Assembly (NCBI GenBank): GCA_021783385.1
Contig: JAJXTX010000005.1
Coordinates: forward strand, 1 to 30,715
DNA: 30,715 nt
Direction of reading: 5' to 3'
From: Pseudomonadota bacterium
GTDB lineage: Bacteria; Pseudomonadota; Gammaproteobacteria; Xanthomonadales; Rhodanobacteraceae
Shown here: piece after piece, positions 8,039 to 15,947 of the stretch
Numbering within the stretch: position 1 is the first letter of the stretch
Layout: each line of letters starts with the position of its first letter
Made by a program: the position numbers and the translations under genes
Notes under the pieces: generated by a model
What the model saw: the letters and a program-made list of their open reading frames with translations, nothing else
Told to the model about the DNA's origin: nothing
Databases searched by the model: none

Positions 8039-8252
8039 TGCGATCTCCACTGGTGATCATCGGTGCGCCTGCGCGCCTGCGGGTGCATTCCAGCAAATTG
8101 ACGCTGAATACACGCTTAGAATTCGCTGAGGCGCGCCTGCGCGCGCTTACGCGTGGTTTAAAAAGCCGGCCTTGTTAAGATGCCCGCCACACTCAGGATG
8201 TCCGGCTGACCGTGCCGCGCCGGCGCACGGCCCCGGGCTGCGGACTGCACCG

Positions 8253-9623
8253 ATGTCGATCTCGCTCTACAACAGCCTCACCCGCCGCATCCAGCCATTC
8301 AGCCCGCTCGATCCCCGACGCGTGACGATGTACCTGTGCGGCCCCACCGTCTACAACTACGTGCACATCGGCAATGCGCGCGGTCCGGTGGTGTTTGACG
8401 TGCTGGCGCGGCTGCTGCGCCGGCATTACCCGCAGGTGGTGTACGCACGCAACATCACCGACGTGGACGACAAGATCAACGCGGCCGCACTCGAACAGGG
8501 CGTGCCGATCAGCGCCATCACCGATCGCTTCGCCGCCGCCTATCGCGAGGACATGGCCGGCCTCGGCATCGGCCCGCCGGATATCGAGCCACACGCCACC
8601 GCGCACATCGGCGAGATCGTCGCGATGATCCAGAGCCTGATCGCCGGCGGCCACGCCTACGCCGCCGAGGGCCACGTGCTGTTCAACGTCGACGCCTACC
8701 CGGCCTACGGCGCGCTGTCGGGCCGTGACACCGAGGAGCTGATTGCCGGCGCCCGGGTGGAGATCGCCCCGTACAAGCAGAACCCGGCCGACTTCGTGCT
8801 GTGGAAACCCTCCACGCCCGAGCTGCCCGGCTGGGACAGCCCGTGGGGCCGCGGCCGGCCGGGCTGGCATATCGAGTGCTCGGCGATGAGCGCCGCGCAC
8901 CTGGGCGAAACGATCGACATCCACGCCGGCGGCATCGACCTGCTGTTTCCGCATCACGAGAACGAGATCGCGCAGTCCACCTGCGCCCACGGCGGCAAGA
9001 TGTTTGCGCGCTGGTGGATGCACAACGGCATGCTCACCTTCGACGGCCGCAAGATGTCCAAGTCGCTGGGCAACGTGCTGCTGGTGCGCGAGTTGCTACG
9101 GCGGCACCCGCCGGAAGCGCTGCGCCTGCTGCTTCTGCGCGGCCATTACCGGCAGCCGCTGGACTGGTCGGACAGCGCCATCGCGCAGGCGATCAGCACG
9201 CTGGACGGCTGGTATCGCGTGCTGCGCGATCTGGCCGCGGTGGCGCTGCCGGCCGGACCGCTGCCAGTGCCCGCGCGGCTGGAAGCCGCCCTCTGCGACG
9301 ACCTCAACACGCCGCAGGCGCTGGCCGAGCTGGCCGTGCTGGCCGATGCAGCGCGCCAGCACGGCAGCGCCGAGGGCAAGGCCGAGCTGCTCGGCGGCGG
9401 AGCGCTGCTCGGCCTGCTGCAGCAGGATCCGCAGGCCTGGTTCCAGCGCGGTGGCGACGAAGTCGATGGTGAGCGGGTCGAGCGCCTGCTGGAGGAGCGC
9501 CGTGCCGCGCGTGCCGCCAGGGACTTCGCCCGCGCCGACGCGATCCGCTCCGAACTGACCGCGATGGGTGTCGCGATCGAGGACAGCGCACAAGGCACCC
9601 GCTGGAGCGCAGCCAAGACGTGA
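8253..9623 (+). CDS. cysS: Cysteinyl-tRNA synthetase
   Basis: Class I synthetase of 456 residues that charges tRNA-Cys. HIGN is at residues 38-41 and KMSKS at 267-271. The zinc ligands known from the E. coli enzyme are matched: C29 (E. coli C28), and C209, H234 and E238 at the same numbers. The C-terminal part carries the family [17 protein letters not shown] helix. The frame is open upstream, but MSISLYNSL is the conserved N-terminus, so the start at 8253 was chosen. The 214 bp between it and the divergent glycine-zipper gene is G/C-rich; a TTGACG at 8098 and TAGAAT at 8117 are too close together (13 nt) to be a standard promoter pair. Confidence 0.97.
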   Translation: MSISLYNSLTRRIQPFSPLDPRRVTMYLCGPTVYNYVHIGNARGPVVFDVLARLLRRHYPQVVYARNITDVDDKINAAALEQGVPISAITDRFAAAYREDMAGLGIGPPDIEPHATAHIGEIVAMIQSLIAGGHAYAAEGHVLFNVDAYPAYGALSGRDTEELIAGARVEIAPYKQNPADFVLWKPSTPELPGWDSPWGRGRPGWHIECSAMSAAHLGETIDIHAGGIDLLFPHHENEIAQSTCAHGGKMFARWWMHNGMLTFDGRKMSKSLGNVLLVRELLRRHPPEALRLLLLRGHYRQPLDWSDSAIAQAISTLDGWYRVLRDLAAVALPAGPLPVPARLEAALCDDLNTPQALAELAVLADAARQHGSAEGKAELLGGGALLGLLQQDPQAWFQRGGDEVDGERVERLLEERRAARAARDFARADAIRSELTAMGVAIEDSAQGTRWSAAKT

Positions 9624-9627
9624 TCCC

Positions 9628-9691
9628 TGCAGGATCGCACCCTGTGCGCGAACGCTCCCACAAAAGTCATCGCGCGCAGGGTGCTCCTGCA
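9628..9691. repeat. Imperfect inverted repeat (dispersed-element type) after cysS
   Basis: Left arm TGCAGGATCGCACCCTGTGCGCG (9628-9650, written here as a 23-nt arm: tgcaggatcgca + ccctgtgcgcg) and right arm CGCGCGCAGGGTGCTCCTGCA in inverted orientation (9671-9691, in two parts cgcgcgcaggg + tgctcctgca) form a long imperfect stem. The pattern '...GGAGCGCACCCTGTGCGCGA...' resembles dispersed palindromes of Xanthomonadaceae genomes. It begins 4 bp after the cysS stop and may serve as its terminator or mRNA-end hairpin. Confidence 0.7.
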
Positions 9692-9749
9692 CACGCGCGC
9701 ATGAGGCCGGCTTGTCGCTTCTCGCCGGAGCGGGCGCGATAATGGGCTG

Positions 9750-10178
9750 ATGACCGAGCCCACCGCCACCGCCGAGCAAGCCCAGCAGCAGATCGCCGAG
9801 GAATTTGCCTTCTTCAGCGACTGGACCGAGCGCTACCAGTACCTGATCGACCTGGGCAAGCAGCTGCCCGCCTTCGACGAGGCGTGCAAGATCGAGGACT
9901 ACCGCGTGCACGGCTGCCAGTCGATGGTGTGGCTGGTGCCAAGCGGCGACGCGTCGAAGATGCACTTCGCGGCGATCAGCGATTCGGCCATCGTCTCGGG
10001 CCTGATCGCGCTGGTGCTGCGCGTCTACTCCGATCGCCCCGCGGCGGAAATCGTCGCCACCGAGCCGCAGTTCATCCACAGCATCGGGCTGGCCAAGCAC
10101 CTGTCGCCAACCCGCTCGAACGGGCTCGCCGCCATGCTGGCCAAGCTGAAGGGCTACGCCGCCGCGACGCTGGCTTGA
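9750..10178 (+). CDS. sufE: SufE-family cysteine desulfuration protein
   Basis: The 142-residue cytoplasmic protein accepts persulfide sulfur from a cysteine desulfurase (SufS/CsdA) for Fe-S cluster assembly. The acceptor cysteine is C56 in the family motif HGCQSMVW; the N-terminal FFSDWTERYQYLIDLG block and the C-terminal SPTRSNGLAAML stretch are also typical. Length fits. No sufS or other suf gene is nearby, so it may be the stand-alone sufE/csdE copy. It is convergent with the arsenic operon (120 bp between stop codons). Confidence 0.93.
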   Translation: MTEPTATAEQAQQQIAEEFAFFSDWTERYQYLIDLGKQLPAFDEACKIEDYRVHGCQSMVWLVPSGDASKMHFAAISDSAIVSGLIALVLRVYSDRPAAEIVATEPQFIHSIGLAKHLSPTRSNGLAAMLAKLKGYAAATLA

Positions 10179-10298
10179 CTGGCTGCGCGCAGTGCTGGCT
10201 GCATGCCCGGCCCGCGCGTGGCGTGGAAGGCCGCGTGCGGCGGCGGCGCGACGAGGTGCATCAGCGCTTGCAGCACGTCGACGATGCGATCGGGGGCT

Positions 10299-11375
10299 TC
10301 ATGCGTTGTCCCTGGCCAGCGGCGCATCCGCGACGGCAAAGCGCGGTTGCAGGTAGCGCGCCGCATGCACCAGCAGCAGCAGCGCCGGCACCTCCACCAG
10401 CGGCCCGATCACCGCGGCAAACGCCACCTTCGAGGCCAGCCCGAACGTGGCGATCGCCACCGCGATGGCCAGCTCGAAATTGTTGCCGGCGGCGGTGAAG
10501 GCGATCGCGGTGGTGCGCGGATAGTTCGCGCCGACCCAGCGCGCCATGCAGAAGCTCAGGCCGAACATCACGATGAAATAGATCACCAGCGGCAGTGCCA
10601 CGCGCAGCACATCCAGCGGCAGTGCCAGCAGCTCGCCGCCCTTCAGGCTGAACATCGCCACGATGGTGAACAGCAGCGCCACCAGCGTGATCGGCCCGAT
10701 TCGCGGCAGGAAGCGCTCGGCGTACCAGCGCTCGCCCTTCGCACGAACCAGCACGCGGCGACTGAGCCAGCCGGCCGCGAACGGAATGCCCAGATAGATC
10801 AGCACCGCGCCGGCGATGGTGAAGAACGCCACGGGCACCACCTGTCCGGCCAGCCCGAACAGCGGCGGCAGCACGCTCAGGAAAAACCACGCGTAGGCGC
10901 CGAAGGTGAGCAGCTGGAAGATCGCGTTGAACGCCACCAGCCCGGCCGCGTACTGGTTGTCGCCACCGGCCAGCTGGTTCCATACCAGCACCATCGCGAT
11001 GCAGCGCGCCAGCCCGATCAGGATCAGCCCGGTCATGTATTCGGGCTGGTCGCGCAGGAACAGCACCGCCAGCGCAAACATCAGCAGCGGCCCGATGATC
11101 CAGTTCTGCAGCAGCGACAGCCACAGCAGCCGGCGATCGGCGAACACCTTGTGCAGCTCCTCGTAGCGCACCCTCGCCAGCGGCGGATACATCATCAACA
11201 CCAGGCCGATCGCGATCGGCAGGTTGGTGCTGCCGATGCTTAGCCGATCGAGCGCTGCCGGCAGGCCGGTGAACAGCATTCCCAGCAGCACGCCCAGCAC
11301 CATCGCGGCGAAGATCCACAGCGTCAGCCAGCGATCCAGGAACGACAGGCGCAGGCGCGCCGCGGACTCAGCCAT
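10299..11375 (-). CDS. acr3: Arsenite efflux permease, ACR3 family
   Basis: The 358-residue membrane protein exports arsenite. About ten hydrophobic segments are visible. C125 in [19 protein letters not shown] is the conserved ACR3 cysteine needed for transport in characterised members, and [16 protein letters not shown] near residue 300 is the second family signature. The start at [10 protein letters not shown] gives an 8-bp overlap with the arsC stop; a longer frame upstream lies within arsC. It is the last gene of arsR-arsC-acr3. The 120 bp after it shows an open minus frame of no recognised family. Confidence 0.93.
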   Translation of the reverse strand: MAESAARLRLSFLDRWLTLWIFAAMVLGVLLGMLFTGLPAALDRLSIGSTNLPIAIGLVLMMYPPLARVRYEELHKVFADRRLLWLSLLQNWIIGPLLMFALAVLFLRDQPEYMTGLILIGLARCIAMVLVWNQLAGGDNQYAAGLVAFNAIFQLLTFGAYAWFFLSVLPPLFGLAGQVVPVAFFTIAGAVLIYLGIPFAAGWLSRRVLVRAKGERWYAERFLPRIGPITLVALLFTIVAMFSLKGGELLALPLDVLRVALPLVIYFIVMFGLSFCMARWVGANYPRTTAIAFTAAGNNFELAIAVAIATFGLASKVAFAAVIGPLVEVPALLLLVHAARYLQPRFAVADAPLARDNA

Positions 11376-11910
11376 GCCGGCTCTCCCGATGATCCGCAAC
11401 GCCGGCCGAGGCCCCGTCGCTGGCGCCGATCGCCGCGAGCTGCGCACGCAGCGCCGCCGGTTCCAGCCGCTGCATCGGCAGCGCGACGAACGCTGCGATG
11501 CGATTTCGCAGATAGCCCCATGCCTTCACGAACGCCGCCTTTTGCTCAAGCGCCGAGCCCTGCACGGCAGCCGGATCCTCGATGCCCCAATGTGCGCTGA
11601 CCGGATGCCCGAACCACACCGGACAGGCTTCGCCAGCCGCGTTGTCGCAGACAGTGAAGATGAAATCCATCGTGGGCGCATCCGCCTGCTCGAACTCGTC
11701 CCAGCTCTTCGAACGCAGACCGTCGAGCGGGAAATCCAGGCTGCGCAGCAGCTCCAGGGCCAGCGGATGCACCTCGCCCCTTGGCTGGCTGCCGGCCGAA
11801 TAGGCGCGAAACCGGCCGTTGCCGAGATGGTTGAGCAGGCTTTCGGCCAGGATCGAGCGCGCCGAATTGCCGGTGCACAGAAACAGCACGTTGAACACTT
11901 GTTCGGTCAT
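11368..11910 (-). CDS. arsC: Arsenate reductase, LMW-phosphatase fold
   Basis: The 180-residue enzyme reduces arsenate to arsenite. The phosphatase loop CTGNSARS (residues 12-19, CX5R) supplies nucleophile C12. Two more cysteines at C88 and C96 ([14 protein letters not shown]) fit the redox-relay cysteines of thioredoxin-coupled ArsC, and GIEDPA carries the general-acid aspartate. The segment after residue 150 ([17 protein letters not shown]) runs past the usual 135-145-residue core and is Ala-rich. It overlaps arsR by 4 bp (ATGA) and acr3 by 8 bp. Confidence 0.93.
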   Translation of the reverse strand: MTEQVFNVLFLCTGNSARSILAESLLNHLGNGRFRAYSAGSQPRGEVHPLALELLRSLDFPLDGLRSKSWDEFEQADAPTMDFIFTVCDNAAGEACPVWFGHPVSAHWGIEDPAAVQGSALEQKAAFVKAWGYLRNRIAAFVALPMQRLEPAALRAQLAAIGASDGASAGVADHRESRHG

Positions 11911-12260
11911 GATTTAACTTTCGGGGTGGGGCAGCACGGGGCCAGCGCCTGCAGCAGCGGCTGGCACAGTTCGGGGCTGGCGCCACAGCAGTCCTCGACC
12001 AGGAACAGCATCAGGCGACGCAAATGATCGAGCTCGGCGCGATAGATGATCGAACGCCCCTGCCGCTGTGCGCGCGCCAGCCCGGCGCGCGTCAGGATCG
12101 CCAGATGCGAGGACATGGTGTTCTGCGGTACCGCCAGCGCCGTCGCCACGTCGCCAGCCGCCAGTCCAAGCGGCTCGTGGGCAACCAGCACGCGGAACGC
12201 GTCGAGCCGGGTGGCCTGGGCCAGCGCTGCAAGCGCGGTCAATGCAGATTCCTTATCCAT
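11907..12260 (-). CDS. arsR: ArsR-family arsenite-responsive repressor
   Basis: The 117-residue winged-helix repressor has a recognition helix in [18 protein letters not shown] (about 44-61) followed by the wing [11 protein letters not shown]. It lacks the classic ELCVCDL metal site in the DNA-binding helix; instead cysteines cluster at the C-terminal end, C91, C92 and C99 ([11 protein letters not shown]) and C109, C110. This C-terminal site is like that of Acidithiobacillus ArsR, which binds As(III) through a CC plus a nearby C. The start MDKESAL was chosen; the longer frame upstream runs through the operator and a terminator. First gene of the ars operon, probably self-repressing. Confidence 0.92.
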   Translation of the reverse strand: MDKESALTALAALAQATRLDAFRVLVAHEPLGLAAGDVATALAVPQNTMSSHLAILTRAGLARAQRQGRSIIYRAELDHLRRLMLFLVEDCCGASPELCQPLLQALAPCCPTPKVKS

Positions 12261-12304
12261 ATATCCAGAATTACAGATATTAAATAACCGTGCAAGCCCG
12301 CCAA
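12261..12304 (-). promoter_or_regulatory. ars promoter and candidate ArsR operator
   Basis: A 20-bp imperfect palindrome, ATATCcagaattacaGATAT (12261-12280), starts one base before the arsR ATG. On the minus strand TTGGCG (12304-12299) and TAATAT (12282-12277) form a sigma-70-like pair with a 16-nt spacer, so the operator overlaps the -10 box and start site, as expected for repression by ArsR. The leader is very short and the ribosome site (TGGA) weak. Confidence 0.55.
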
Positions 12305-12308
12305 CGCA

Positions 12309-12333
12309 GAAGCCCCGCACGGGGCGGGGCTTC
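12309..12333 (-). terminator. Hairpin terminator after dksA
   Basis: gaagccccg (12309-12317) and cggggcttc (12325-12333) form a 9-bp G/C-rich stem with a 7-nt loop, 30 nt past the dksA stop. No T-run follows on the minus strand. It also shields the ars promoter from dksA read-through. Confidence 0.65.
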
Positions 12334-12363
12334 CAGTGGTTGCTCGCAGTGGCGCCGATGCTT

Positions 12364-13569
12364 TCAGTCGCCCATCTGCTTCTGCAGATGCTCACGCCGC
12401 TCCTGCGCATCCAGCGACAGCGTGGCGATCGGACGCGCATCCAGCCGATCGATGCCGATTTCCTCGTCGGTTTCCTCGCAGAAACCGTAGCTGCCCTCCT
12501 CGATCCGGCGCAGCGCCTTGTCGATCTTGGAAATCAGCTTGCGATAGCGATCACGGGTACGCAGTTCCAGCGAGTTCTCGGTTTCGCGGGTGGCGCGCTC
12601 GGCCTCGTCGCCCACGTCACGCACCTCGTCGCGCAGGTTGTCCATCGTCTGGCGCGACTCTTCCACCAGCTGATCACGCCAGTCGCGCAGCTTGTTGCGG
12701 AAGTAGGCCAGGTGCTGCGGATTCATGTACTCCTCGCCGCTGGAAGGGTGGTATCCCTTGGGCAGGATGATGGTGGTGGTGGATGGCAGTGCGTAGCGCC
12801 CGTCTTCGCGGGTGATGCCGTTATCGAGTTTTTTTACAGCCAGTTTATTCATGGTGGACGACGAGGTTTTCTGATTTTTGTTGGAGGAAGCGTGAGGTGC
12901 GGCAGCCGTGGCTGCACGCGGCGTCACCATGGCGGTGGCGCTCGCCACCTTGCCCTTGTAGAGCGTGGTGGAGGGCGGCGGGGATACGTGCTTGACCGGC
13001 GCGATCGGCGCCGGCTTGGCGGACTTGCCGTCTGGCTTTGCCGTGGGCTTGCTGGCCGACTGCAGAGCAGGCTTTGCCGCCGGCCTGGTTGGCGCCGCAT
13101 GTTTCTTGATTGCTGCCGAGGGCGCCGGCTTGGCCGGTGCCTTGGCTGCCGTTTTGCCCACCGCAGCCTTGGGGGCCGGCGCTTTCTTGGCGACGACTTT
13201 CTTCGGCGCAACTTGCTTCACCGCTGCCGGTTTGGCGGCGGTTTTTTTCGGCGCGGACTTGACCGGCTTCGCGACTTTTCCAGGGAGGGATTTGGCGACG
13301 GCAACCTTCTTCGCTGCGGGCTTCTTCGCGGCGGCGGGCTTCGGCAACACTTTCTTCGCAGCCGCTTTCGCCGCCGTCTTTTTCACCACTGCCTTGCTGG
13401 GCGCAGGTTTGGCTGCGACGCGCGTCGTTTTGCTGGATGCCTTGCTGCTCTTCACCGCCTGCCCCTTGCTGGCCACTGCCTTCGACCTGGTCTTGACATC
13501 CTGCGCCTTGGCCGAAGTCTTGCCCTTGTGTGCCTTGGCAGCGGTCGAACTACGCGTCGTTTTCGCCAT
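12364..13569 (-). CDS. dksA: DksA-family RNA polymerase regulator with a 240-residue basic extension
   Basis: The 401-residue protein has two parts. Residues 1-240 are Lys/Ala/Pro-rich, repeated AAKK/PAAKK-like units resembling histone H1 tails and AlgP. Residues about 241-401 are a DksA domain ([33 protein letters not shown]) that in family members enters the RNA polymerase secondary channel and works with ppGpp. Of the four zinc cysteines of E. coli DksA only C364 (GFCEE) remains; the others are T, S and A. The coiled-coil tip reads DEAERA (321-326), so D74 of E. coli corresponds to E324. An internal Met240 just before an A7 tract (12829-12835) could start a 162-residue normal-sized DksA. 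Extension and cysteine loss are recalled in Xanthomonas relatives too. Confidence 0.9.
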   Translation of the reverse strand: MAKTTRSSTAAKAHKGKTSAKAQDVKTRSKAVASKGQAVKSSKASSKTTRVAAKPAPSKAVVKKTAAKAAAKKVLPKPAAAKKPAAKKVAVAKSLPGKVAKPVKSAPKKTAAKPAAVKQVAPKKVVAKKAPAPKAAVGKTAAKAPAKPAPSAAIKKHAAPTRPAAKPALQSASKPTAKPDGKSAKPAPIAPVKHVSPPPSTTLYKGKVASATAMVTPRAATAAAPHASSNKNQKTSSSTMNKLAVKKLDNGITREDGRYALPSTTTIILPKGYHPSSGEEYMNPQHLAYFRNKLRDWRDQLVEESRQTMDNLRDEVRDVGDEAERATRETENSLELRTRDRYRKLISKIDKALRRIEEGSYGFCEETDEEIGIDRLDARPIATLSLDAQERREHLQKQMGD

Positions 13570-13603
13570 ATCCCTTCACCGTTTTTGGCCGTGGCGGCCG
13601 GGT

Positions 13604-13632
13604 GTTATAGCCCATGTGTACTACACCAGCAA
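13604..13632 (-). promoter_or_regulatory. Candidate sigma-70 promoter of dksA
   Basis: On the minus strand TTGCTG (13632-13627), a 17-nt spacer and TATAAC (13609-13604; 5/6 match) lie 35 nt before the dksA ATG. The region also carries two GTACTAC direct repeats (13618, 13651) of unknown meaning. Confidence 0.5.
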
Positions 13633-13683
13633 GCAACTTCTGGAATACTTGTACTACTCCATGCCGCAGGCCGTACTGGCAAC

Positions 13684-13956
13684 GTGAACATCCCTACCCG
13701 CTTGATACTGTGGTTGCTGCGTTTGTACAAGCGCTGGCTCAGCCCTCTGCTTGGACAGCGCTGCCGCTTCCACCCCGGCTGCTCCGATTATGCACGCATT
13801 GCCCTGGTACGCTTCGGTCCGTGGCGAGGCAGCCTGCTCGCCGGGTGGCGGCTGCTGCGCTGCCAGCCGCTCTGCGCCGGAGGCGACGACCCGGTTCCCG
13901 AGCACTTCCACTTCCCGCGCTGCCGCAGTCAGCAAGATTCACCCGATGTCGACTGA
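13684..13956 (+). CDS. yidD: YidD-family membrane protein insertion efficiency factor
   Basis: The 90-residue protein has the family core: an amphipathic N-terminal helix ([18 protein letters not shown]), [12 protein letters not shown] (26-37, with the two conserved cysteines), [17 protein letters not shown] and the DPVP motif (69-72). YidD helps the YidC/Sec insertion of membrane proteins at the inner face of the membrane. The only start that gives the family N-terminus is GTG at 13684; no strong ribosome site precedes it. YidD normally sits between rnpA and yidC near the origin; here it stands alone, divergent from dksA. The tail ([11 protein letters not shown]) is unconserved. The 217 bp that follow contain no recognised gene. 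Confidence 0.88.
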   Translation: MNIPTRLILWLLRLYKRWLSPLLGQRCRFHPGCSDYARIALVRFGPWRGSLLAGWRLLRCQPLCAGGDDPVPEHFHFPRCRSQQDSPDVD

Positions 13957-14173
13957 CAGCCCACCCAGCCGAAAGCGGCAGGCAGGGACGAAAGTCGGGG
14001 ACGCGTGAATGGCCTTGGAACGATGTCCGAGGTTGGCTATCGCGTTACGGCAGATGCGCTCCAAAAGCATTGCTCAATACAAATCCGGCGCGCGCGTCGG
14101 CGCACAAACCGCTGGCGGGCATCGACGGCGGACACGCCGATCAGCCGGCCCGCGGCGAGCCGAACAGGTCGTG

Positions 14174-14830
14174 TTACTGGAGCAACTCAGGCAGGTTATC
14201 TAGGCCGATCAGGTCGAAACGCTCGGGTTCGGGCGCGACGCCCAGCGGCCAGCGGCCGATCACTTCGTGACGGGACTGGCCGAAGAAGCTGCGGATCAGC
14301 ACGAACTCGCGCGCGATCCAGCCGATCGGCGTCATCGACTCCTGTACCGCGTCGATGCTGCTGCCGCGCAGCAGGGTGACGTGCGGCAGGTAGCTGGAGA
14401 CGCCAACGACGCGCAGCCCAAGCTGCTGCTGCGCCTCCGCGATGGAGCGGCGCAGGGCCAGGGTAGCGGCTGCGGTGGGATTGTCCGCACCCAACACGAA
14501 CGGGAACTGGTTGTCATGCGCTGCGCTGAGCCGCATCGCCGAATCCAGCGTCACGGGGAATGCGGTGGCGCGCACCTTTCCGGCGGCAGCCATCAGCATG
14601 CTTTCCAGCGACTGTTCCAGCCACTCCGGCTTGCCCATGTCGCACAGGGTGAGGTGCAGATCGCGGGGATCCACCGGGGTACCGGTCAGCCGGTGCGACT
14701 TGCGGAAGCGTTCGCCGGTCCGCGAGATTTCCTCACGTGCCGGCTCGTCCGGCAGCAGCGCGAAGAAGAAGTGCATGCCGCGCGCCGGCAGGCGGCCGTG
14801 CGGCAGGATCGGATTGGTGCGCAGTTCCAT
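14174..14830 (-). CDS. thpR: RNA 2',3'-cyclic phosphodiesterase / 2'-5' RNA ligase family (2H)
   Basis: The 218-residue protein has the paired HxTx motifs of the 2H phosphoesterase superfamily: HLTL at residues 59-62 and HVTL at 150-153. The LigT/ThpR start MHFFFALLPDE lies at residues 19-29 after a short unconserved lead; M19 is a possible alternative start. Members hydrolyse RNA 2',3'-cyclic phosphates and were first known as 2'-5' RNA ligases acting on tRNA halves; the physiological substrate here is not known. It stands alone, with 117 bp to the next minus-strand gene. Confidence 0.88.
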   Translation of the reverse strand: MELRTNPILPHGRLPARGMHFFFALLPDEPAREEISRTGERFRKSHRLTGTPVDPRDLHLTLCDMGKPEWLEQSLESMLMAAAGKVRATAFPVTLDSAMRLSAAHDNQFPFVLGADNPTAAATLALRRSIAEAQQQLGLRVVGVSSYLPHVTLLRGSSIDAVQESMTPIGWIAREFVLIRSFFGQSRHEVIGRWPLGVAPEPERFDLIGLDNLPELLQ

Positions 14831-14947
14831 GGTGCCCCACCGGCTTCCGGTCGTGAATGTTCCGGCAACATTCCCCCGGCCATGGTACCGCGCATGGCGG
14901 TTCGACGACGGCAGCGACAGATTTTTGCGATCGTGCGCGGGTGCGGC

Positions 14948-15322
14948 TCAACGTATGTGCACCCAGTGCACGTGGATGTTGGCTTCCTCGTCGCCGGCGC
15001 GTTTACCGGCGCGGCTCTCCGCCACCGTGCCCCAGCGCGTCTGCAGCCCGTCGCCGAACGACTTGTCCACTCGCACATGTTCGCCGGGCGCAAGGGTGAA
15101 AGCGGTTTCCAGCACCATCACGTCTTCGCGCTCCCATACCAGCGCCGCGGGTTTGCTCGCGCCGGCACCCCAGCCGACGTGGATTTCGACGTGCTGTGGC
15201 GGAAAGCTGCCGCGGTTGTCGATCTGCCAGTTCTCGGTTTTCTGCAGCAGCGATTCCAGGCGCGGATTGCTCCAGTCGACCCGATGGGTCGGCACTTTCG
15301 ATGGCGCTCTGTGGCGTGTCAT
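14948..15322 (-). CDS. Conserved-looking hypothetical protein, 124 residues
   Basis: No family was recognised. The protein is soluble with no signal peptide or membrane segment. Its centre (QHVEIHVGWGAGASKPAAL, then VWEREDVMVLETAFTLAPGE) and end (GTVAESRAGKRAGDEEANIH, WVHIR) alternate hydrophobic and polar residues as a small beta-barrel would; a PilZ-like or SH3-like fold is possible but unsupported by key motifs. Codon use matches its neighbours, and the opposite-strand frames are shadows of it. The ATG at 15322 follows the stop of no other gene; the gene is probably transcribed separately. Confidence 0.6.
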   Translation of the reverse strand: MTRHRAPSKVPTHRVDWSNPRLESLLQKTENWQIDNRGSFPPQHVEIHVGWGAGASKPAALVWEREDVMVLETAFTLAPGEHVRVDKSFGDGLQTRWGTVAESRAGKRAGDEEANIHVHWVHIR

Positions 15323-15522
15323 ATGCGCATTTCCGGTCGGGCCATGTCACTGTGCAAGGACAAACGATCCGATACACACCGTATACGCCCGCAGCTCTGC
15401 CACCACAAGCTGCGGACGCCGGCTGCGCGACACGGCTTGCGCATCCTGGACAGCAGTGACAGGCATCGTGCGCGGCAGGCGGCTCGCGGAGGAACCTGGT
15501 CGCTCGCCCGCGTTTTGTCTTG

Positions 15523-15867
15523 ATGGCCCACTACCACCGATGGATGAATGCCAAGCTGGATGAGACGGCATCGCGGTTGAATGTCACCGCGCTGCACGCC
15601 GGCCTCGCCGCGTTGCGGGCAGCGCGGCAGTCGATGGATGCGGTGATTGTGGCGCTGTGCAGCGAGGCTGGCGAATCGGACTACGCGCAGCCGCTGGCCT
15701 ATGCGAACCACGCCGGGCAGACCTTCCGCCGCTCGTTCGGGGCGCTGATGCAGCCTTTCTTCAACCACCAGACGCATCACCGCGGCCAGGCCGCCACCGT
15801 GCTCAGCCAGACCAGCGTGGACGTGACCGATCTGCTGGCGCTGATTCCCGGAAGTGCCGCGCCCTGA
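15523..15867 (+). pseudogene. DinB-family protein with internal deletion and doubtful start
   Basis: Two ends of a DinB/YfiT-type four-helix protein are recognised: FVLMAHYHRWMN at the front and FFNHQTHHRGQAATVLSQ at the back, the latter holding two of the three metal-ligand histidines. The usual middle segment with the first ligand (LNHLLVGD-like helix, some 40-50 residues) is missing; the sequence passes directly from ETASRLN to LHAGLAALRAARQSMDA without a frameshift. Homology also continues upstream of the ATG at 15523 (FVL), but no start codon precedes it before a stop at 15457, and no ribosome site is correctly placed. Total length is 114 against about 165 usually. Probably decaying; a trimmed functional protein cannot be excluded. 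Confidence 0.65.
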
Positions 15868-15947
15868 ATACCCGCCAGCGACCTGCCCTGGCGCAAGCCC
15901 GGCGACGCAGCAGGGTACGTACCAGCCCGTGAAGCCGGTCGCTGGCG

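Noticed and set aside
8098..8122. TTGACG and TAGAAT as a cysS promoter
   Set aside because: Spacing is 13 nt, too short for sigma-70.
10154..10366. Minus-strand ORF after acr3 (DRIVDVLQALMHLV region)
   Set aside because: Overlaps the ends of acr3 and sufE, has no family or ribosome site; taken as chance open frame.
12965..13687. Plus-strand ORF rich in Ala/Phe/Gly opposite dksA
   Set aside because: It is the complement of the Lys/Ala repeat tail of dksA and resembles a membrane protein only through composition.
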